NCBI GenBank assembly: GCA_025998595.1
Contig: BNWE01000033.1
Location: forward strand, 1-13,517
Direction of reading: 5' to 3'
From: Alphaproteobacteria bacterium
Lineage (GTDB): Bacteria; Pseudomonadota; Alphaproteobacteria; UBA3830
Length of the DNA stretch: 13,517 nucleotides
Shown here one piece after another: positions 1 through 6,854 of this stretch. Positions within the stretch are counted from its first letter, which is position 1. Each line of letters opens with the position of its first letter. The notes beneath the pieces were generated by a model that worked only from the letters and a program-made list of their open reading frames with translations, was not told the DNA's origin and ran no database searches. Position numbers and translations under genes: made by a program.

Positions 1-578
1 AGTGTAAATTCATTGCCGGCGCTTCCTCCATCGAGCAGATCCCCAACAATATCTTTATGCCGGAGATTTCGTTCGTGGGAAGATCCAATGTTGGAAAATC
101 ATCGCTGATCAACGCCATCGTTGGCCAGCGGGATTGCGCGCGCGTATCGAAAACTCCCGGCAGAACACAGCAGATCAATTTCTTCACCATACAGGAGAAA
201 ATCTCCATCGCAGACCTGCCTGGATACGGATTCGCAGCGGTATCCAAGAAAACGAGAAAATCGTGGGACCATCTAATCCTGGATTACCTCCGGGGACGCC
301 AGAATCTGCGCCGCATCTTTCTGCTCATCGATTCAAGACACGGCATAAAGGATAGCGACAATCAAATCATGGACATCCTCGACGATTCCGCCGTTGTCTA
401 CCAGCTGGTATTAACAAAAATCGACAAAATCCCCCAAAGTTCCGACATCGTTAAACGCGTCGAGGAAAGCATATCGAAACGAGTTGCCGCCTTCCCCTAC
501 GTCATTCCCACCAGCGCCGAGAAAAAAATCGGCATCGAAAGCGTTCAGATGGAAATAGTCTCACTAATCAACCAGTAA
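1..578 (+). CDS. engB: Ribosome-assembly GTPase EngB/YihA/YsxC, 5' end cut by window
   Basis: This is a TrmE-Era-EngA-EngB-type GTPase that helps assemble the large ribosomal subunit in the cytoplasm. All G motifs are visible: the P-loop GRSNVGKSS, a switch-I threonine in TPGRTQQINFF, the G3 motif DLPGYGFA, the G4 motif TKID, and G5 around TSAEKK near the C-terminus. An ATG at 57 opens a 173-codon frame. The same frame stays open to the window edge and reads CKFIAGASSIEQIPNNIF just before that ATG, which matches the usual EngB N-terminal stretch before the P-loop. The true start is therefore outside the window and the gene is only partly shown. Family members are about 190-210 aa, so roughly 10-20 residues are missing. 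The gene ends in TAA and is followed by a 203-base gap before ftsL, which has its own promoter. Identification is secure. Confidence 0.95.
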   Translation, partial: CKFIAGASSIEQIPNNIFMPEISFVGRSNVGKSSLINAIVGQRDCARVSKTPGRTQQINFFTIQEKISIADLPGYGFAAVSKKTRKSWDHLILDYLRGRQNLRRIFLLIDSRHGIKDSDNQIMDILDDSAVVYQLVLTKIDKIPQSSDIVKRVEESISKRVAAFPYVIPTSAEKKIGIESVQMEIVSLINQ

Positions 579-593
579 CCAACGTGACGTTGG
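579..593 (+). repeat. Small perfect hairpin right after engB
   Basis: CCAACG-TGA-CGTTGG begins on the base after the engB stop codon and forms a 6-bp stem with a 3-base loop. There is no T-run behind it, so it is not a classic intrinsic terminator. It could protect the 3' end of the mRNA or be a weak or factor-assisted stop. A separate 12-base perfect palindrome, GACACTAGTGTC, lies at 627-638 in the same gap. Confidence 0.4.
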
Positions 594-738
594 ATCCAGT
601 GCGGCGCTATCCCCATTTAATGCTTCGACACTAGTGTCTTCGCTACCAGTTGCATTGTATGCGAGATGTATTTGCGATATTGAAGCTGAATTAGTAAACG
701 GAGTCAGCATCACGCTGGTTTCGACTTGAATGTGAGTG

Positions 739-747
739 TGCTATAAT
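739..747 (+). promoter_or_regulatory. Extended -10 promoter for ftsL
   Basis: TGCTATAAT carries a perfect -10 hexamer (742-747) and the TGn extension (739-741) that can stand in for a weak -35. No good -35 is seen 17 bases upstream. Transcription would start near 754, giving a leader of about 28 bases before the ATG at 782. This also argues against the in-frame TTG at 752 as the ftsL start, because that codon would lie at or before the first transcribed base. Confidence 0.6.
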
Positions 748-781
748 CGCATTGGTAGTTTTTGTATTTTCTGGATATGTA

Positions 782-1135
782 ATGATAGCAAAGAAGTCCA
801 CTGTTTTCTTTATTTTTCTCGTTTGCCTGGCCGGATCCTGGATGTTCTATCTGAAGTACTCGGTAATCTCGATAGAAGATAGAATAAGAATAGCGAAAAG
901 AGAAATCATAAAGGAAAAGAGAAATCTGCACATTCTCAAGGCCGAATGGAAATCGCTTACATCTCCCGAAAGAATCCAGAATCTGGCTCTAAAGCATCTC
1001 GACCTAAAACAAATAGAACCAAAACAACTGAAGGAATTCGATCTATCTTTATTTCATTCGGAGAAAAAGCAATATAAAAAGAGCGGAAAACTATCAAAAC
1101 TTGTGGGAGAAATCCTTTCGCAAATGGAACGCTAG
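782..1135 (+). CDS. ftsL: Cell-division protein FtsL (alphaproteobacterial type)
   Basis: This 117-aa bitopic membrane protein is likely the FtsL subunit of the divisome, which bridges early and late proteins together with FtsB and FtsQ. It has a short basic start (MIAKK), one membrane segment at about residues 7-24, and a charged coiled-coil-like stretch at about 30-60. The tail LKAEWKSLTSPERIQNLA followed by HLDLKQIEPKQ matches the alphaproteobacterial FtsL pattern (L-AEW--L--P-R---LA---L-L--I-P-Q). I chose the ATG at 782 because it follows the extended -10 promoter at a sensible distance and has a weak GGA ribosome site. A TTG at 752 would add ten unlikely residues. FtsL normally sits in the division and cell-wall cluster between mraW/rsmH and ftsI. 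Here it lies alone between engB and pyrG. FtsB is the main alternative, but the AEW/PERIQ tail favours FtsL. Fairly sure. Confidence 0.75.
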   Translation: MIAKKSTVFFIFLVCLAGSWMFYLKYSVISIEDRIRIAKREIIKEKRNLHILKAEWKSLTSPERIQNLALKHLDLKQIEPKQLKEFDLSLFHSEKKQYKKSGKLSKLVGEILSQMER

Positions 1136-1193
1136 AAAGAAAATGCTTGCATATTGTACTGCGTCAGCTGCGGATTTCCACATAAGTCGGCAA

Positions 1194-1222
1194 TTGAAAG
1201 TTCGGGAATATTCATATATTAT
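1194..1222 (+). promoter_or_regulatory. Sigma70-type promoter for pyrG
   Basis: TTGAAA (1194-1199) and TATTAT (1217-1222) each match the consensus at 5 of 6 positions and are separated by exactly 17 bases. Transcription would begin near 1229, leaving a leader of only about 18 bases before the pyrG ATG. That is too short for a leader attenuator or riboswitch. Nearby AT-rich hexamers give alternative -10s, but this pair has the best spacing. Confidence 0.55.
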
Positions 1223-1235
1223 ATATCATACTTTC

Positions 1236-1240
1236 AGGGA
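1236..1240 (+). promoter_or_regulatory. Ribosome binding site that sets the pyrG start
   Basis: AGGGA lies six bases before the ATG at 1247. It selects this codon over in-frame codons upstream (the frame is open from 1154), and the resulting N-terminus MSYFIFVTGGVMSS begins where CTP synthases normally begin. Confidence 0.6.
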
Positions 1241-1246
1241 ATTATC

Positions 1247-2896
1247 ATGTCTTATTTCATATTCGTGACCGGTGGAGTTATGTCGTCCATTGGGAAGGGA
1301 ATTACATCGGCTACAATCGGATCATTGCTCCAAATTCATGGCTTCAGTGTGCGCATAAAAAAAATGGACCCATACATAAATGTTGATCCTGGAACCATGA
1401 GTCCCTACAAACATGGGGAAGTTTTCGTAATGGGAGACGGCTGTGAGTCGGATTTGGATTTTGGCCATTACGAAAGATTTACGGACATCAAATGTTCTGC
1501 TGCAGATGCATTAACCACCGGGAAAGTTTACAAAAAAGTGCTAACGAAAGAGAGGCATGGCGACTACCTGGGATCTGATATTCAGGTCATTCCCCACATT
1601 ACAGGCGAAATAAAAGAATTTATAATGGACGGCCACGAAGACATCGATTTCATCATATGCGAAGTTGGCGGGACTATTGGAGACATTGAAGGCTTACCAT
1701 ATATAGAGGCCATTCGACAACTGACCATAGAACTGGGGAAATCGCAGACCCTCTGCGCTCATCTGACCTATCTGCCCTACATGAAAACATCGGAGGAGCT
1801 GAAAACCAAGCCGACCCAGCATTCAGTAAAACAGCTGCAGAGCATGGGAGTTCAGCCGGACATGATTTTATGTAGAGGTGAAAAAGACATTGGCGATGCA
1901 GAAAGAGCAAAGATCTCCATGTTTTGCAATGTAAAAAAAGAAAATATAATTGCCGCGTCAGATGCGGAAAACATATATCTCATTCCAAATATGTATCATT
2001 TGGCCGGCGTTGACAAACAAATCTGCGAGCATTTCGGAATATTGTACTATAATTCGGAAGGTCAGGCGGAAAATAAAATCAGAGAAAAATGGGGAGCTGT
2101 GGAGCATTCCATTTTGAATCCTTCCAAAATCGTAAAAATAGCCGTTGTCGGAAAATACATGAAGATGAAGGATGCTTATATTTCTTTAGCACAGGCCATA
2201 AGTCACGGAGGTTTTGCCAACGACACAAAAGTTGACGTCGATTGGCTGGATTCGCGAGGAGATCTCGAGGAAATAAGAAGCCGCTTGAAGGACGTATCCG
2301 GAATATTGGTTCCCGGCGGTTTTGATTCGAGCGGAATAGAAGGAAAAATCGCAGCGATAAAATTCGCCCGCGAAAACAAGATTCCCTTTCTTGGTATATG
2401 CTTGGGACTGCAACTCGCTGTCATCGAAGCGTGTCGAAATATAGCTGGCATCGAAAACGCGACAAGCCGAGAGTTTCCCAACGACGGAGAATGCGTCATC
2501 GATTTCATGCAGAATTGGGAGAAAGACGGCGTTCTGGAATCTAGAACTCAGTCAGGTGGCAAAGGAGAAACCATGCGATTGGGAAATTATCGCTGCAAAA
2601 TCCTGCCGGACACACTTGCTCATAAAGTTTATGGAACCACCGAAATAACCGAACGCCACCGACACCGTTTCGAGGTAAACCTGAAGGGATACAAGGATGT
2701 CTTCGAGAAAGCCGGACTCGTATTTTCTGGAATGTCGCTGGATGGAGTCTTGCCGGAAATCATCGAACGCCGAGATCATCCGTTTTTCATTGCAACCCAG
2801 GCGCATCCGGAGTTCAGATCGCGTCCATTTGCTGCGCATCCGCTATTTGCGTCCTTCATAGGGGCGGCAATTGGGTTTTATACGCATTCAAAATGA
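1247..2896 (+). CDS. pyrG: CTP synthase (UTP + glutamine + ATP to CTP)
   Basis: This 549-aa cytoplasmic enzyme performs the last step of de novo CTP synthesis and usually acts as a tetramer. The N-terminal synthetase domain (about 1-270) starts with the P-loop TGGVMSSIGKG. It has the Mg-binding region around D71 (DLDFGHYERF) and E139 (ICEVGGTIGDIEG), and the UTP-site segment TKPTQHSVKQLQ. The C-terminal class-I glutamine amidotransferase domain (about 295-545) has the nucleophile elbow GICLGLQ with C385, and H520/E522 in TQAHPEF completes the triad. Length is normal. One oddity is MGDGCESDLDFGHYE at 62-76, where most bacterial homologues have a DDGxExDLDLG form, though the acidic metal ligands remain. 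The gene has its own promoter and is followed three bases later by a region rich in inverted repeats and a likely terminator. Secure. Confidence 0.98.
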   Translation: MSYFIFVTGGVMSSIGKGITSATIGSLLQIHGFSVRIKKMDPYINVDPGTMSPYKHGEVFVMGDGCESDLDFGHYERFTDIKCSAADALTTGKVYKKVLTKERHGDYLGSDIQVIPHITGEIKEFIMDGHEDIDFIICEVGGTIGDIEGLPYIEAIRQLTIELGKSQTLCAHLTYLPYMKTSEELKTKPTQHSVKQLQSMGVQPDMILCRGEKDIGDAERAKISMFCNVKKENIIAASDAENIYLIPNMYHLAGVDKQICEHFGILYYNSEGQAENKIREKWGAVEHSILNPSKIVKIAVVGKYMKMKDAYISLAQAISHGGFANDTKVDVDWLDSRGDLEEIRSRLKDVSGILVPGGFDSSGIEGKIAAIKFARENKIPFLGICLGLQLAVIEACRNIAGIENATSREFPNDGECVIDFMQNWEKDGVLESRTQSGGKGETMRLGNYRCKILPDTLAHKVYGTTEITERHRHRFEVNLKGYKDVFEKAGLVFSGMSLDGVLPEIIERRDHPFFIATQAHPEFRSRPFAAHPLFASFIGAAIGFYTHSK

Positions 2897-2898
2897 GA

Positions 2899-3010
2899 GG
2901 TGATAGTGGAGAAAAGAATTGGTTAGGATCAGATTGCTGAAATTTCAGCAAATAAGGTTGTTGAAATTTCAGCGTTTTCACAAAAATCAACTCTATTACC
3001 CACTATCACC
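2899..3010. repeat. Inverted-repeat element enclosing two palindromes
   Basis: GGTGATAGTGG (2899-2909) and CCACTATCACC (3000-3010) are perfect 11-base inverted copies about 90 bases apart. Between them lie two 16-base near-identical copies, 24 bases apart: TTGCTGAAATTTCAGC at 2934-2949 and TTGTTGAAATTTCAGC at 2958-2973. With its next two bases the first copy is an 18-base perfect palindrome (2934-2951). Each copy can fold on itself or pair with the other, so alternative structures are possible. The element starts three bases after the pyrG stop. It may be a small mobile repeat, a 3'-UTR structure or a paired protein-binding site. The sequence alone does not decide. Confidence 0.6.
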
Positions 3011-3013
3011 AAA

Positions 3014-3104
3014 TGAGAAGTTGGAACTTTTTTCTTCGGATTAACGGCTTTCCCGAAGGAAAACCGTTTTCAGCTCAATGCAAGATCAACTTCTCACAAT
3101 TTTT
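3014..3104 (+). terminator. Probable pyrG terminator, large two-tier hairpin
   Basis: TGAGAAGTTG (3014-3023) pairs perfectly with CAACTTCTCA (3087-3096), and a TTTTT run (3100-3104) follows. Inside lies a second hairpin: AACGG-c-TTTCC, loop CGAA, GGAAA-a-CCGTT (3043-3068), itself followed by TTTT. Read on the other strand the inner loop becomes a C(UUCG)G tetraloop, a very stable form, so the structure could also stop or protect the converging OTU-gene transcript, whose coding end is at 3178. Confidence 0.5.
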
Positions 3105-3177
3105 ACGATACTTAACTCGAATACGAGAGATTGTATCTATTACGCCTCACTCTTGAATGGATGTCAAAGCTATGATA

Positions 3178-4140
3178 TTATCTGACTCTTGAGTAATGGG
3201 TGATACCATTAAACATAACGTAAACATCGCGAGGAGAGTGTTCTGGAGTTCCGCGCAGAACATCACCAGCCTTGGCATATCCAATATCGAGTGGACCTGC
3301 GACAATAACTAGATTGCGTCCCTGCAAATAAGCTATAGCTTCTAATATCGCGCCTGATGCCCATTCGTTACTATCTCTAATATATTCAAGGTGATTTTTA
3401 ACAACATCTTTGTCTGTAGGATTTGAATCTATTATCTCTGATCCAATAAGTCCCCTTATGTGTGCACTTTTGTCATCGTCGCCCTGGCTATTCTCGATCA
3501 ACAGCTGCATCGTCGCTTTCCTACTAAGAGCATTTTTACCTTCGTTTTCAACATCTTTTGCTCTATATTCAACGGTATCTATGGCTCTGAATCCGCAACT
3601 ACCATCATTAGCAGTAAAGATCTCATGCAGTGTAACACCACCAACAACTACCGATCTCCCTGTTTGTCTTCCAGGATTTGCTTCAAATCTAAGTGTATCC
3701 CATGTCAAATAGTCCATATCGGCTGGTGGCTCCGACAATGATTTTGCACTAAGCGATGGCGATGGCGAAAAAACTCTAAATTTGCCTTCTGGCGCTGACG
3801 CCGATCTTAGCAACCCTCTCACTTTGTCGAAGGGGGCATTCTCTATGTCAACCAGAATCTGATTTTGCGCTGGCGACAAGTTGCCACTTTCTATTGCAAT
3901 GCTCACTACATCTTTCGCTGCAAACGGACCACTTTCATCAAGCACATCCTGCACTGTTTTTATAATGTCATGAAATTCATTTGAGGATGACGACGACGAA
4001 CTGCTAGATGATCCATGATTCTGCAATTCTGTATGTGGCGACATCGACATCGCGAATGCTATTGCTTCCTCAAGATCAAGCATAGCATCACAATTTTCTG
4101 CCAAAAACGCCAATAGACCTATTAGTAAAATTTTTCTCAT
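3178..4140 (-). CDS. Exported OTU-like cysteine protease (candidate deubiquitinase effector)
   Basis: This 320-aa protein has three parts. A Sec-type signal peptide (MRKILLIGLLAFLAENCDA) has a likely cut after A19. A low-complexity linker follows, with ten serines at 44-53. The C-terminal OTU-like domain spans about 145-320. The nucleophile motif is NDGSCGFRAI (D179, C182), matching the OTU pattern DGxCxFRAI. EWASGAILEAIAYLQGRNLVIV (259-280) matches the usual W-x-x-x-x-I/L-x-A-L/I-A helix and following strand. GITHYSRVR places the catalytic histidine at H315 near the C-terminus, as in the family. OTU enzymes usually have Asp or Asn two residues after that histidine, but here it is S317, so D179 or another residue may complete the triad. 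Known OTU proteases cut ubiquitin or ubiquitin-like chains, and bacteria lack canonical ubiquitin, so a host target is inferred. A GGAG ribosome site sits six bases before the ATG. The gene lies between housekeeping genes, which suggests insertion. Fold call fairly sure, substrate unknown. Confidence 0.8.
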   Translation of the reverse strand: MRKILLIGLLAFLAENCDAMLDLEEAIAFAMSMSPHTELQNHGSSSSSSSSSSNEFHDIIKTVQDVLDESGPFAAKDVVSIAIESGNLSPAQNQILVDIENAPFDKVRGLLRSASAPEGKFRVFSPSPSLSAKSLSEPPADMDYLTWDTLRFEANPGRQTGRSVVVGGVTLHEIFTANDGSCGFRAIDTVEYRAKDVENEGKNALSRKATMQLLIENSQGDDDKSAHIRGLIGSEIIDSNPTDKDVVKNHLEYIRDSNEWASGAILEAIAYLQGRNLVIVAGPLDIGYAKAGDVLRGTPEHSPRDVYVMFNGITHYSRVR

Positions 4141-4181
4141 TTTTTTCTCCGTTTTTTACTATATAACTAGACCGCGGCATA

Positions 4182-4210
4182 TGTATATGCGAAAAAGACG
4201 ATCTTTGCAA
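4182..4210 (-). promoter_or_regulatory. Possible promoter of the OTU gene with overlapping palindrome
   Basis: On the - strand TTGCAA (4210-4205) and TATACA (4187-4182) are 17 bases apart, each matching the consensus at 4 of 6 positions. The -10 lies within GCATATGTATATGC (4177-4190), two 6-base arms inverted around a central GT, which is a plausible operator. A second -10-like TATAGT lies closer to the gene (4163-4158) but lacks a -35. The element is weak, and a dedicated activator is possible. Confidence 0.35.
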
Positions 4211-4297
4211 GCCCCCTTTTTAAATATTTTGAAAAAAATTACAATCTGGATTATTTGAGGTGAACAAGACGATGTGTCATTGGAGTCATCCACACAT

Positions 4298-4405
4298 TGT
4301 CATACAAAGGAGCGAAACAGCGGCGAGATCCAGTAATCCACAACAACAATGCATACAGTTTGTTGAGAAATGGATTCCTACGCCACTTCGTGGCTCTGAA
4401 TGACA
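4298..4405. repeat. Degenerate palindromic dispersed repeat
   Basis: The ends are TGTCAT (4298-4303) and ATGACA (4400-4405). Moving inward, AATCCA (4335-4340) faces TGGATT (4371-4376) and CAACAA (4341-4346) faces TTGTTG (4360-4365), with a 13-base apical loop. The arms, such as GGAGCGAAACAGCGGCGAGATCCAG and its counterpart ending GTGGCTCTGAATGACA, resemble the widespread bacterial palindromic repeats of the form TGTCATTCxGAG...CGAAG...AATCCA. It fills much of the 345-base gap between the OTU gene and lon. The rest of that gap holds the weak OTU promoter, an A/T-rich stretch near 4215-4245 and possible lon terminators. No gene is seen in the gap. Confidence 0.55.
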
Positions 4406-4411
4406 AAATAC

Positions 4412-4428
4412 AAAAAGCGATATCTCGC
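4412..4428 (-). terminator. Candidate terminator after lon
   Basis: Read on the - strand, GCGA-GATA-TCGC is followed by TTTTT. The stem is only 4 bp, so this is a weak candidate. Nearer to lon, a better hairpin (6-bp arms CCAGCT/AGCTGG at 4462-4476) lacks a T-run. The two together may end the clpX-lon transcript. Confidence 0.3.
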
Positions 4429-4485
4429 ACCTATCCGTCTGTAGCAAAGCAGTAAATGTGTCCAGCTTCAAGCTGGTCATGTTGG

Positions 4486-6843
4486 TCAAGCCGGCGGCGA
4501 ATTCACTGCAATTTCTGGCGATTTTCGGGAAAGACTTCCGGCTAGAGCAGTGGATAAAACGTCGTCAGCGGTGTCAACTTTTATCAGCTCCAGATCGTCC
4601 AGAACGCAGCGCGGGATATCGTGCAAATCGTGCTCGTTTTCCTTGGGCATAATGACGATTTTGATGCCGCCCCTATGTGCTGCCAGCAGCTTTTCCTTCA
4701 GGCCTCCGATCGGAAGTACTCGACCGCGGAGAGTGATTTCGCCGGTCATGGCCACGTCTTTTCGAACGGGAATCGTTGTAAGAGTTGAAACAATGCTGGT
4801 CACCATCGCAATTCCTGCCGATGGACCGTCTTTTGGAGTTGCTCCCTCCGGCACGTGAATATGAAAATCGGTGCTATCGAAGGTTTTGGGATCTATGCCA
4901 AACGACTCGGCTCTCGATCGCACGAAACTCATGGCCGCCTGTATCGATTCCTGCATTACGTCGCCCAGCTTTCCTGTCAGCGTGGTTTTTCCTTTTCCTG
5001 GGACGCTAATGGCTTCTATCGAGAGGAGCTCGCCGCCGACTTCGGTCCAGGCCAATCCTGTGACGACGCCAACGAGGTTTGTGTCTTCGGTTTCCAATCT
5101 CTTGTACTTCTTCACCCCAGCATATTTCTCGAGATTTTCCTCGGTAACATCGATCTTTTTTATTTTATCTTCGTTTTCGGTGAGTTCTTTTACGACTTTT
5201 CGGGCGAGGTTGGCAATTTCTCTTTCGAGATTTCTCACGCCGGCTTCTCGGGTGTAATTCCTAATGAGCAGCATGAGAGCGTCGTCCGATATGGAAAGCT
5301 CGTTTTCCTTCAGGCCGTTTTCGCCTTTTTGTTTCGGAACCAAATGGCGCTTGGCGATTTCCAGCTTTTCCATTTCGGTGTATCCGGAAAGTTTGATTAT
5401 CTCCAGACGATCCAGAAGCGGTTCCGGCATTTTATAGGAGTTGGCCGTAGTTATGAACATAACGTCCGAAAGATCGTAATCGATTTCAATATAATGGTCG
5501 CTGAAGGCGCAATTCTGCTCCGGATCCAACACCTCCAGCAGTGCGCTGGCCGGATCTCCCTTCCAATCTGCTCCAAGCTTATCGATTTCATCCAACAGAA
5601 ACAGCGGATTCGATGACTTGGCCTTTTTCATGCTGGATATGATTTTTCCAGGCATGGAGCCTATGTAGGTGCGACGATGTCCTCTTATTTCCGACTCGTC
5701 TCGCACGCCTCCCAACGAAATGCGTACGTAATTTCGACCGGTTGCGTCAGCGATGGATTTCGCCAGCGATGTTTTCCCGACCCCCGGAGGTCCCACCAAG
5801 CAAATTATCGATCCTTTTATTTTTCCCACCTTATTTTGGACAGCCAGAAACTCGAGAATCCTCTCTTTGACGGAATCCAGACCATAATGATCACGGTCCA
5901 ACACGACTTTCGCCGCTTTTATGTCTCTTTTTACTTTGGTCTTGTGATTCCATGGGATACTAATGAGCCAATCCAAATAGTTGCGGACGACGGTAGCTTC
6001 CGGAGACATAGGCTGCATATTTCTCAGTTTTTTCAACTCTGCCGCGAATTTTTCACTGGCTTCTTTCGGGAAATGTAATTTCTTGGCTTTATTTTCAAGT
6101 TCCGTGATTTCATCAACGACATTTTCCTGATCGCCTAACTCCTTCTGAATGGCCTTTATCTGCTCGTTGAGATAATACTCCTTCTGGGTGCGTTCCATCT
6201 GCTTTTTTACGCGATTCCGAATTTTGCGTTCGACATTTATGACGTCGATCTCCGATTCCATAAACGAAAGGAGCTTTTCGAATCTTTTTATGGCACTCGT
6301 TTCCTCCAGAAGCGTCTGCTTATCATGTATGCGCAACACCAAATGTGCCGATACGACGTCAATCAAATCGTTGATGGACTCCATTGTTTTCACGGCGGAA
6401 ACCGTATCCGGCGATATTCTTTTGTTTAGTTTTGCATAACTACTGAATTGCTCTATGACCGTTCGCCGATAAGCCTCTATTTCCAGAGTATTCTCGTTTT
6501 TTTGAGTTTTTAGAAACTGGTAGTGTACGGAAAAATAATCCTTATCTGAAACACATTTCAACGCCTCAACTCTGCCAACTCCCTCCACCAATATTTTGAC
6601 GGTTCCGTCCGGAAGTCGGAGTAACTGCAATATGTTACTCAAAACTCCAACATGATATAGGTCATCATAGGCAGGATCGTCGTTATGCAGACTTTTTTGG
6701 GTTAGCAGAACAATTTTCTTGTCGCTTTCCATAGCTGCATCTAAAGCATTTACCGACCTCTCTCTTCCCACGAACAACGGAACAATGACATGGGGAAACA
6801 CAACGATATCCCTTATCGAAAGCACAGGACAAACATTATTCAA
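4486..6843 (-). CDS. lon: ATP-dependent protease Lon (LonA type)
   Basis: This 785-aa cytoplasmic AAA+ protease degrades misfolded proteins and selected regulators as a hexamer. The N-terminal substrate-binding LON domain covers about residues 4-200 ([23 protein letters not shown]) and is followed by a coiled-coil linker. The AAA+ module has Walker A GPPGVGKT at 351-358 and Walker B LFLLDEID at 414-421. The protease domain carries the Ser-Lys dyad: S675 in PKDGPSAG and K718 in [10 protein letters not shown]. Length is normal for LonA. The start is a TTG, supported by AGGAG six bases upstream and by a correct family N-terminus. No ATG fits. It follows clpX with a 9-base gap and its ribosome site overlaps the clpX stop codon, so the two are very likely co-transcribed and translationally coupled. 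Secure. Confidence 0.99.
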   Translation of the reverse strand: MNNVCPVLSIRDIVVFPHVIVPLFVGRERSVNALDAAMESDKKIVLLTQKSLHNDDPAYDDLYHVGVLSNILQLLRLPDGTVKILVEGVGRVEALKCVSDKDYFSVHYQFLKTQKNENTLEIEAYRRTVIEQFSSYAKLNKRISPDTVSAVKTMESINDLIDVVSAHLVLRIHDKQTLLEETSAIKRFEKLLSFMESEIDVINVERKIRNRVKKQMERTQKEYYLNEQIKAIQKELGDQENVVDEITELENKAKKLHFPKEASEKFAAELKKLRNMQPMSPEATVVRNYLDWLISIPWNHKTKVKRDIKAAKVVLDRDHYGLDSVKERILEFLAVQNKVGKIKGSIICLVGPPGVGKTSLAKSIADATGRNYVRISLGGVRDESEIRGHRRTYIGSMPGKIISSMKKAKSSNPLFLLDEIDKLGADWKGDPASALLEVLDPEQNCAFSDHYIEIDYDLSDVMFITTANSYKMPEPLLDRLEIIKLSGYTEMEKLEIAKRHLVPKQKGENGLKENELSISDDALMLLIRNYTREAGVRNLEREIANLARKVVKELTENEDKIKKIDVTEENLEKYAGVKKYKRLETEDTNLVGVVTGLAWTEVGGELLSIEAISVPGKGKTTLTGKLGDVMQESIQAAMSFVRSRAESFGIDPKTFDSTDFHIHVPEGATPKDGPSAGIAMVTSIVSTLTTIPVRKDVAMTGEITLRGRVLPIGGLKEKLLAAHRGGIKIVIMPKENEHDLHDIPRCVLDDLELIKVDTADDVLSTALAGSLSRKSPEIAVNSPPA

Positions 6844-6849
6844 AATAAA

Positions 6850-6854
6850 CTCCT
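6850..6854 (-). promoter_or_regulatory. lon ribosome site overlapping the clpX stop; fixes a TTG start
   Basis: On the - strand the run TAGGAG contains the TAG stop of clpX and the AGGAG Shine-Dalgarno of lon, six bases before the TTG codon at 6843-6841. The shared bases suggest that ribosomes finishing clpX help start lon. Confidence 0.7.

Noticed and set aside
752..781. Upstream TTG start extending ftsL by ten residues
   Set aside because: It lies at or before the predicted transcription start of the extended -10 promoter, has no ribosome site, and adds residues not seen in FtsL.
1154..1246. Upstream in-frame extension of pyrG by 31 residues
   Set aside because: The ATG at 1247 has AGGGA before it and gives the normal CTP synthase N-terminus. 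The extension also covers the promoter.
2934..2973. CRISPR-like array from the two palindromic repeats
   Set aside because: Only two copies, 16 bases long and with an 8-base spacer. No cas genes are present.
4286..4489. 67-codon open frame on the - strand between lon and the OTU gene
   Set aside because: It is largely the translation of the palindromic repeat and lacks a ribosome site.
4855..5616. 253-codon open frame on the + strand inside lon
   Set aside because: It is fully antisense to the conserved Lon AAA+/protease region, has no ribosome site and its protein resembles no family. It is a by-product of lon codon use.
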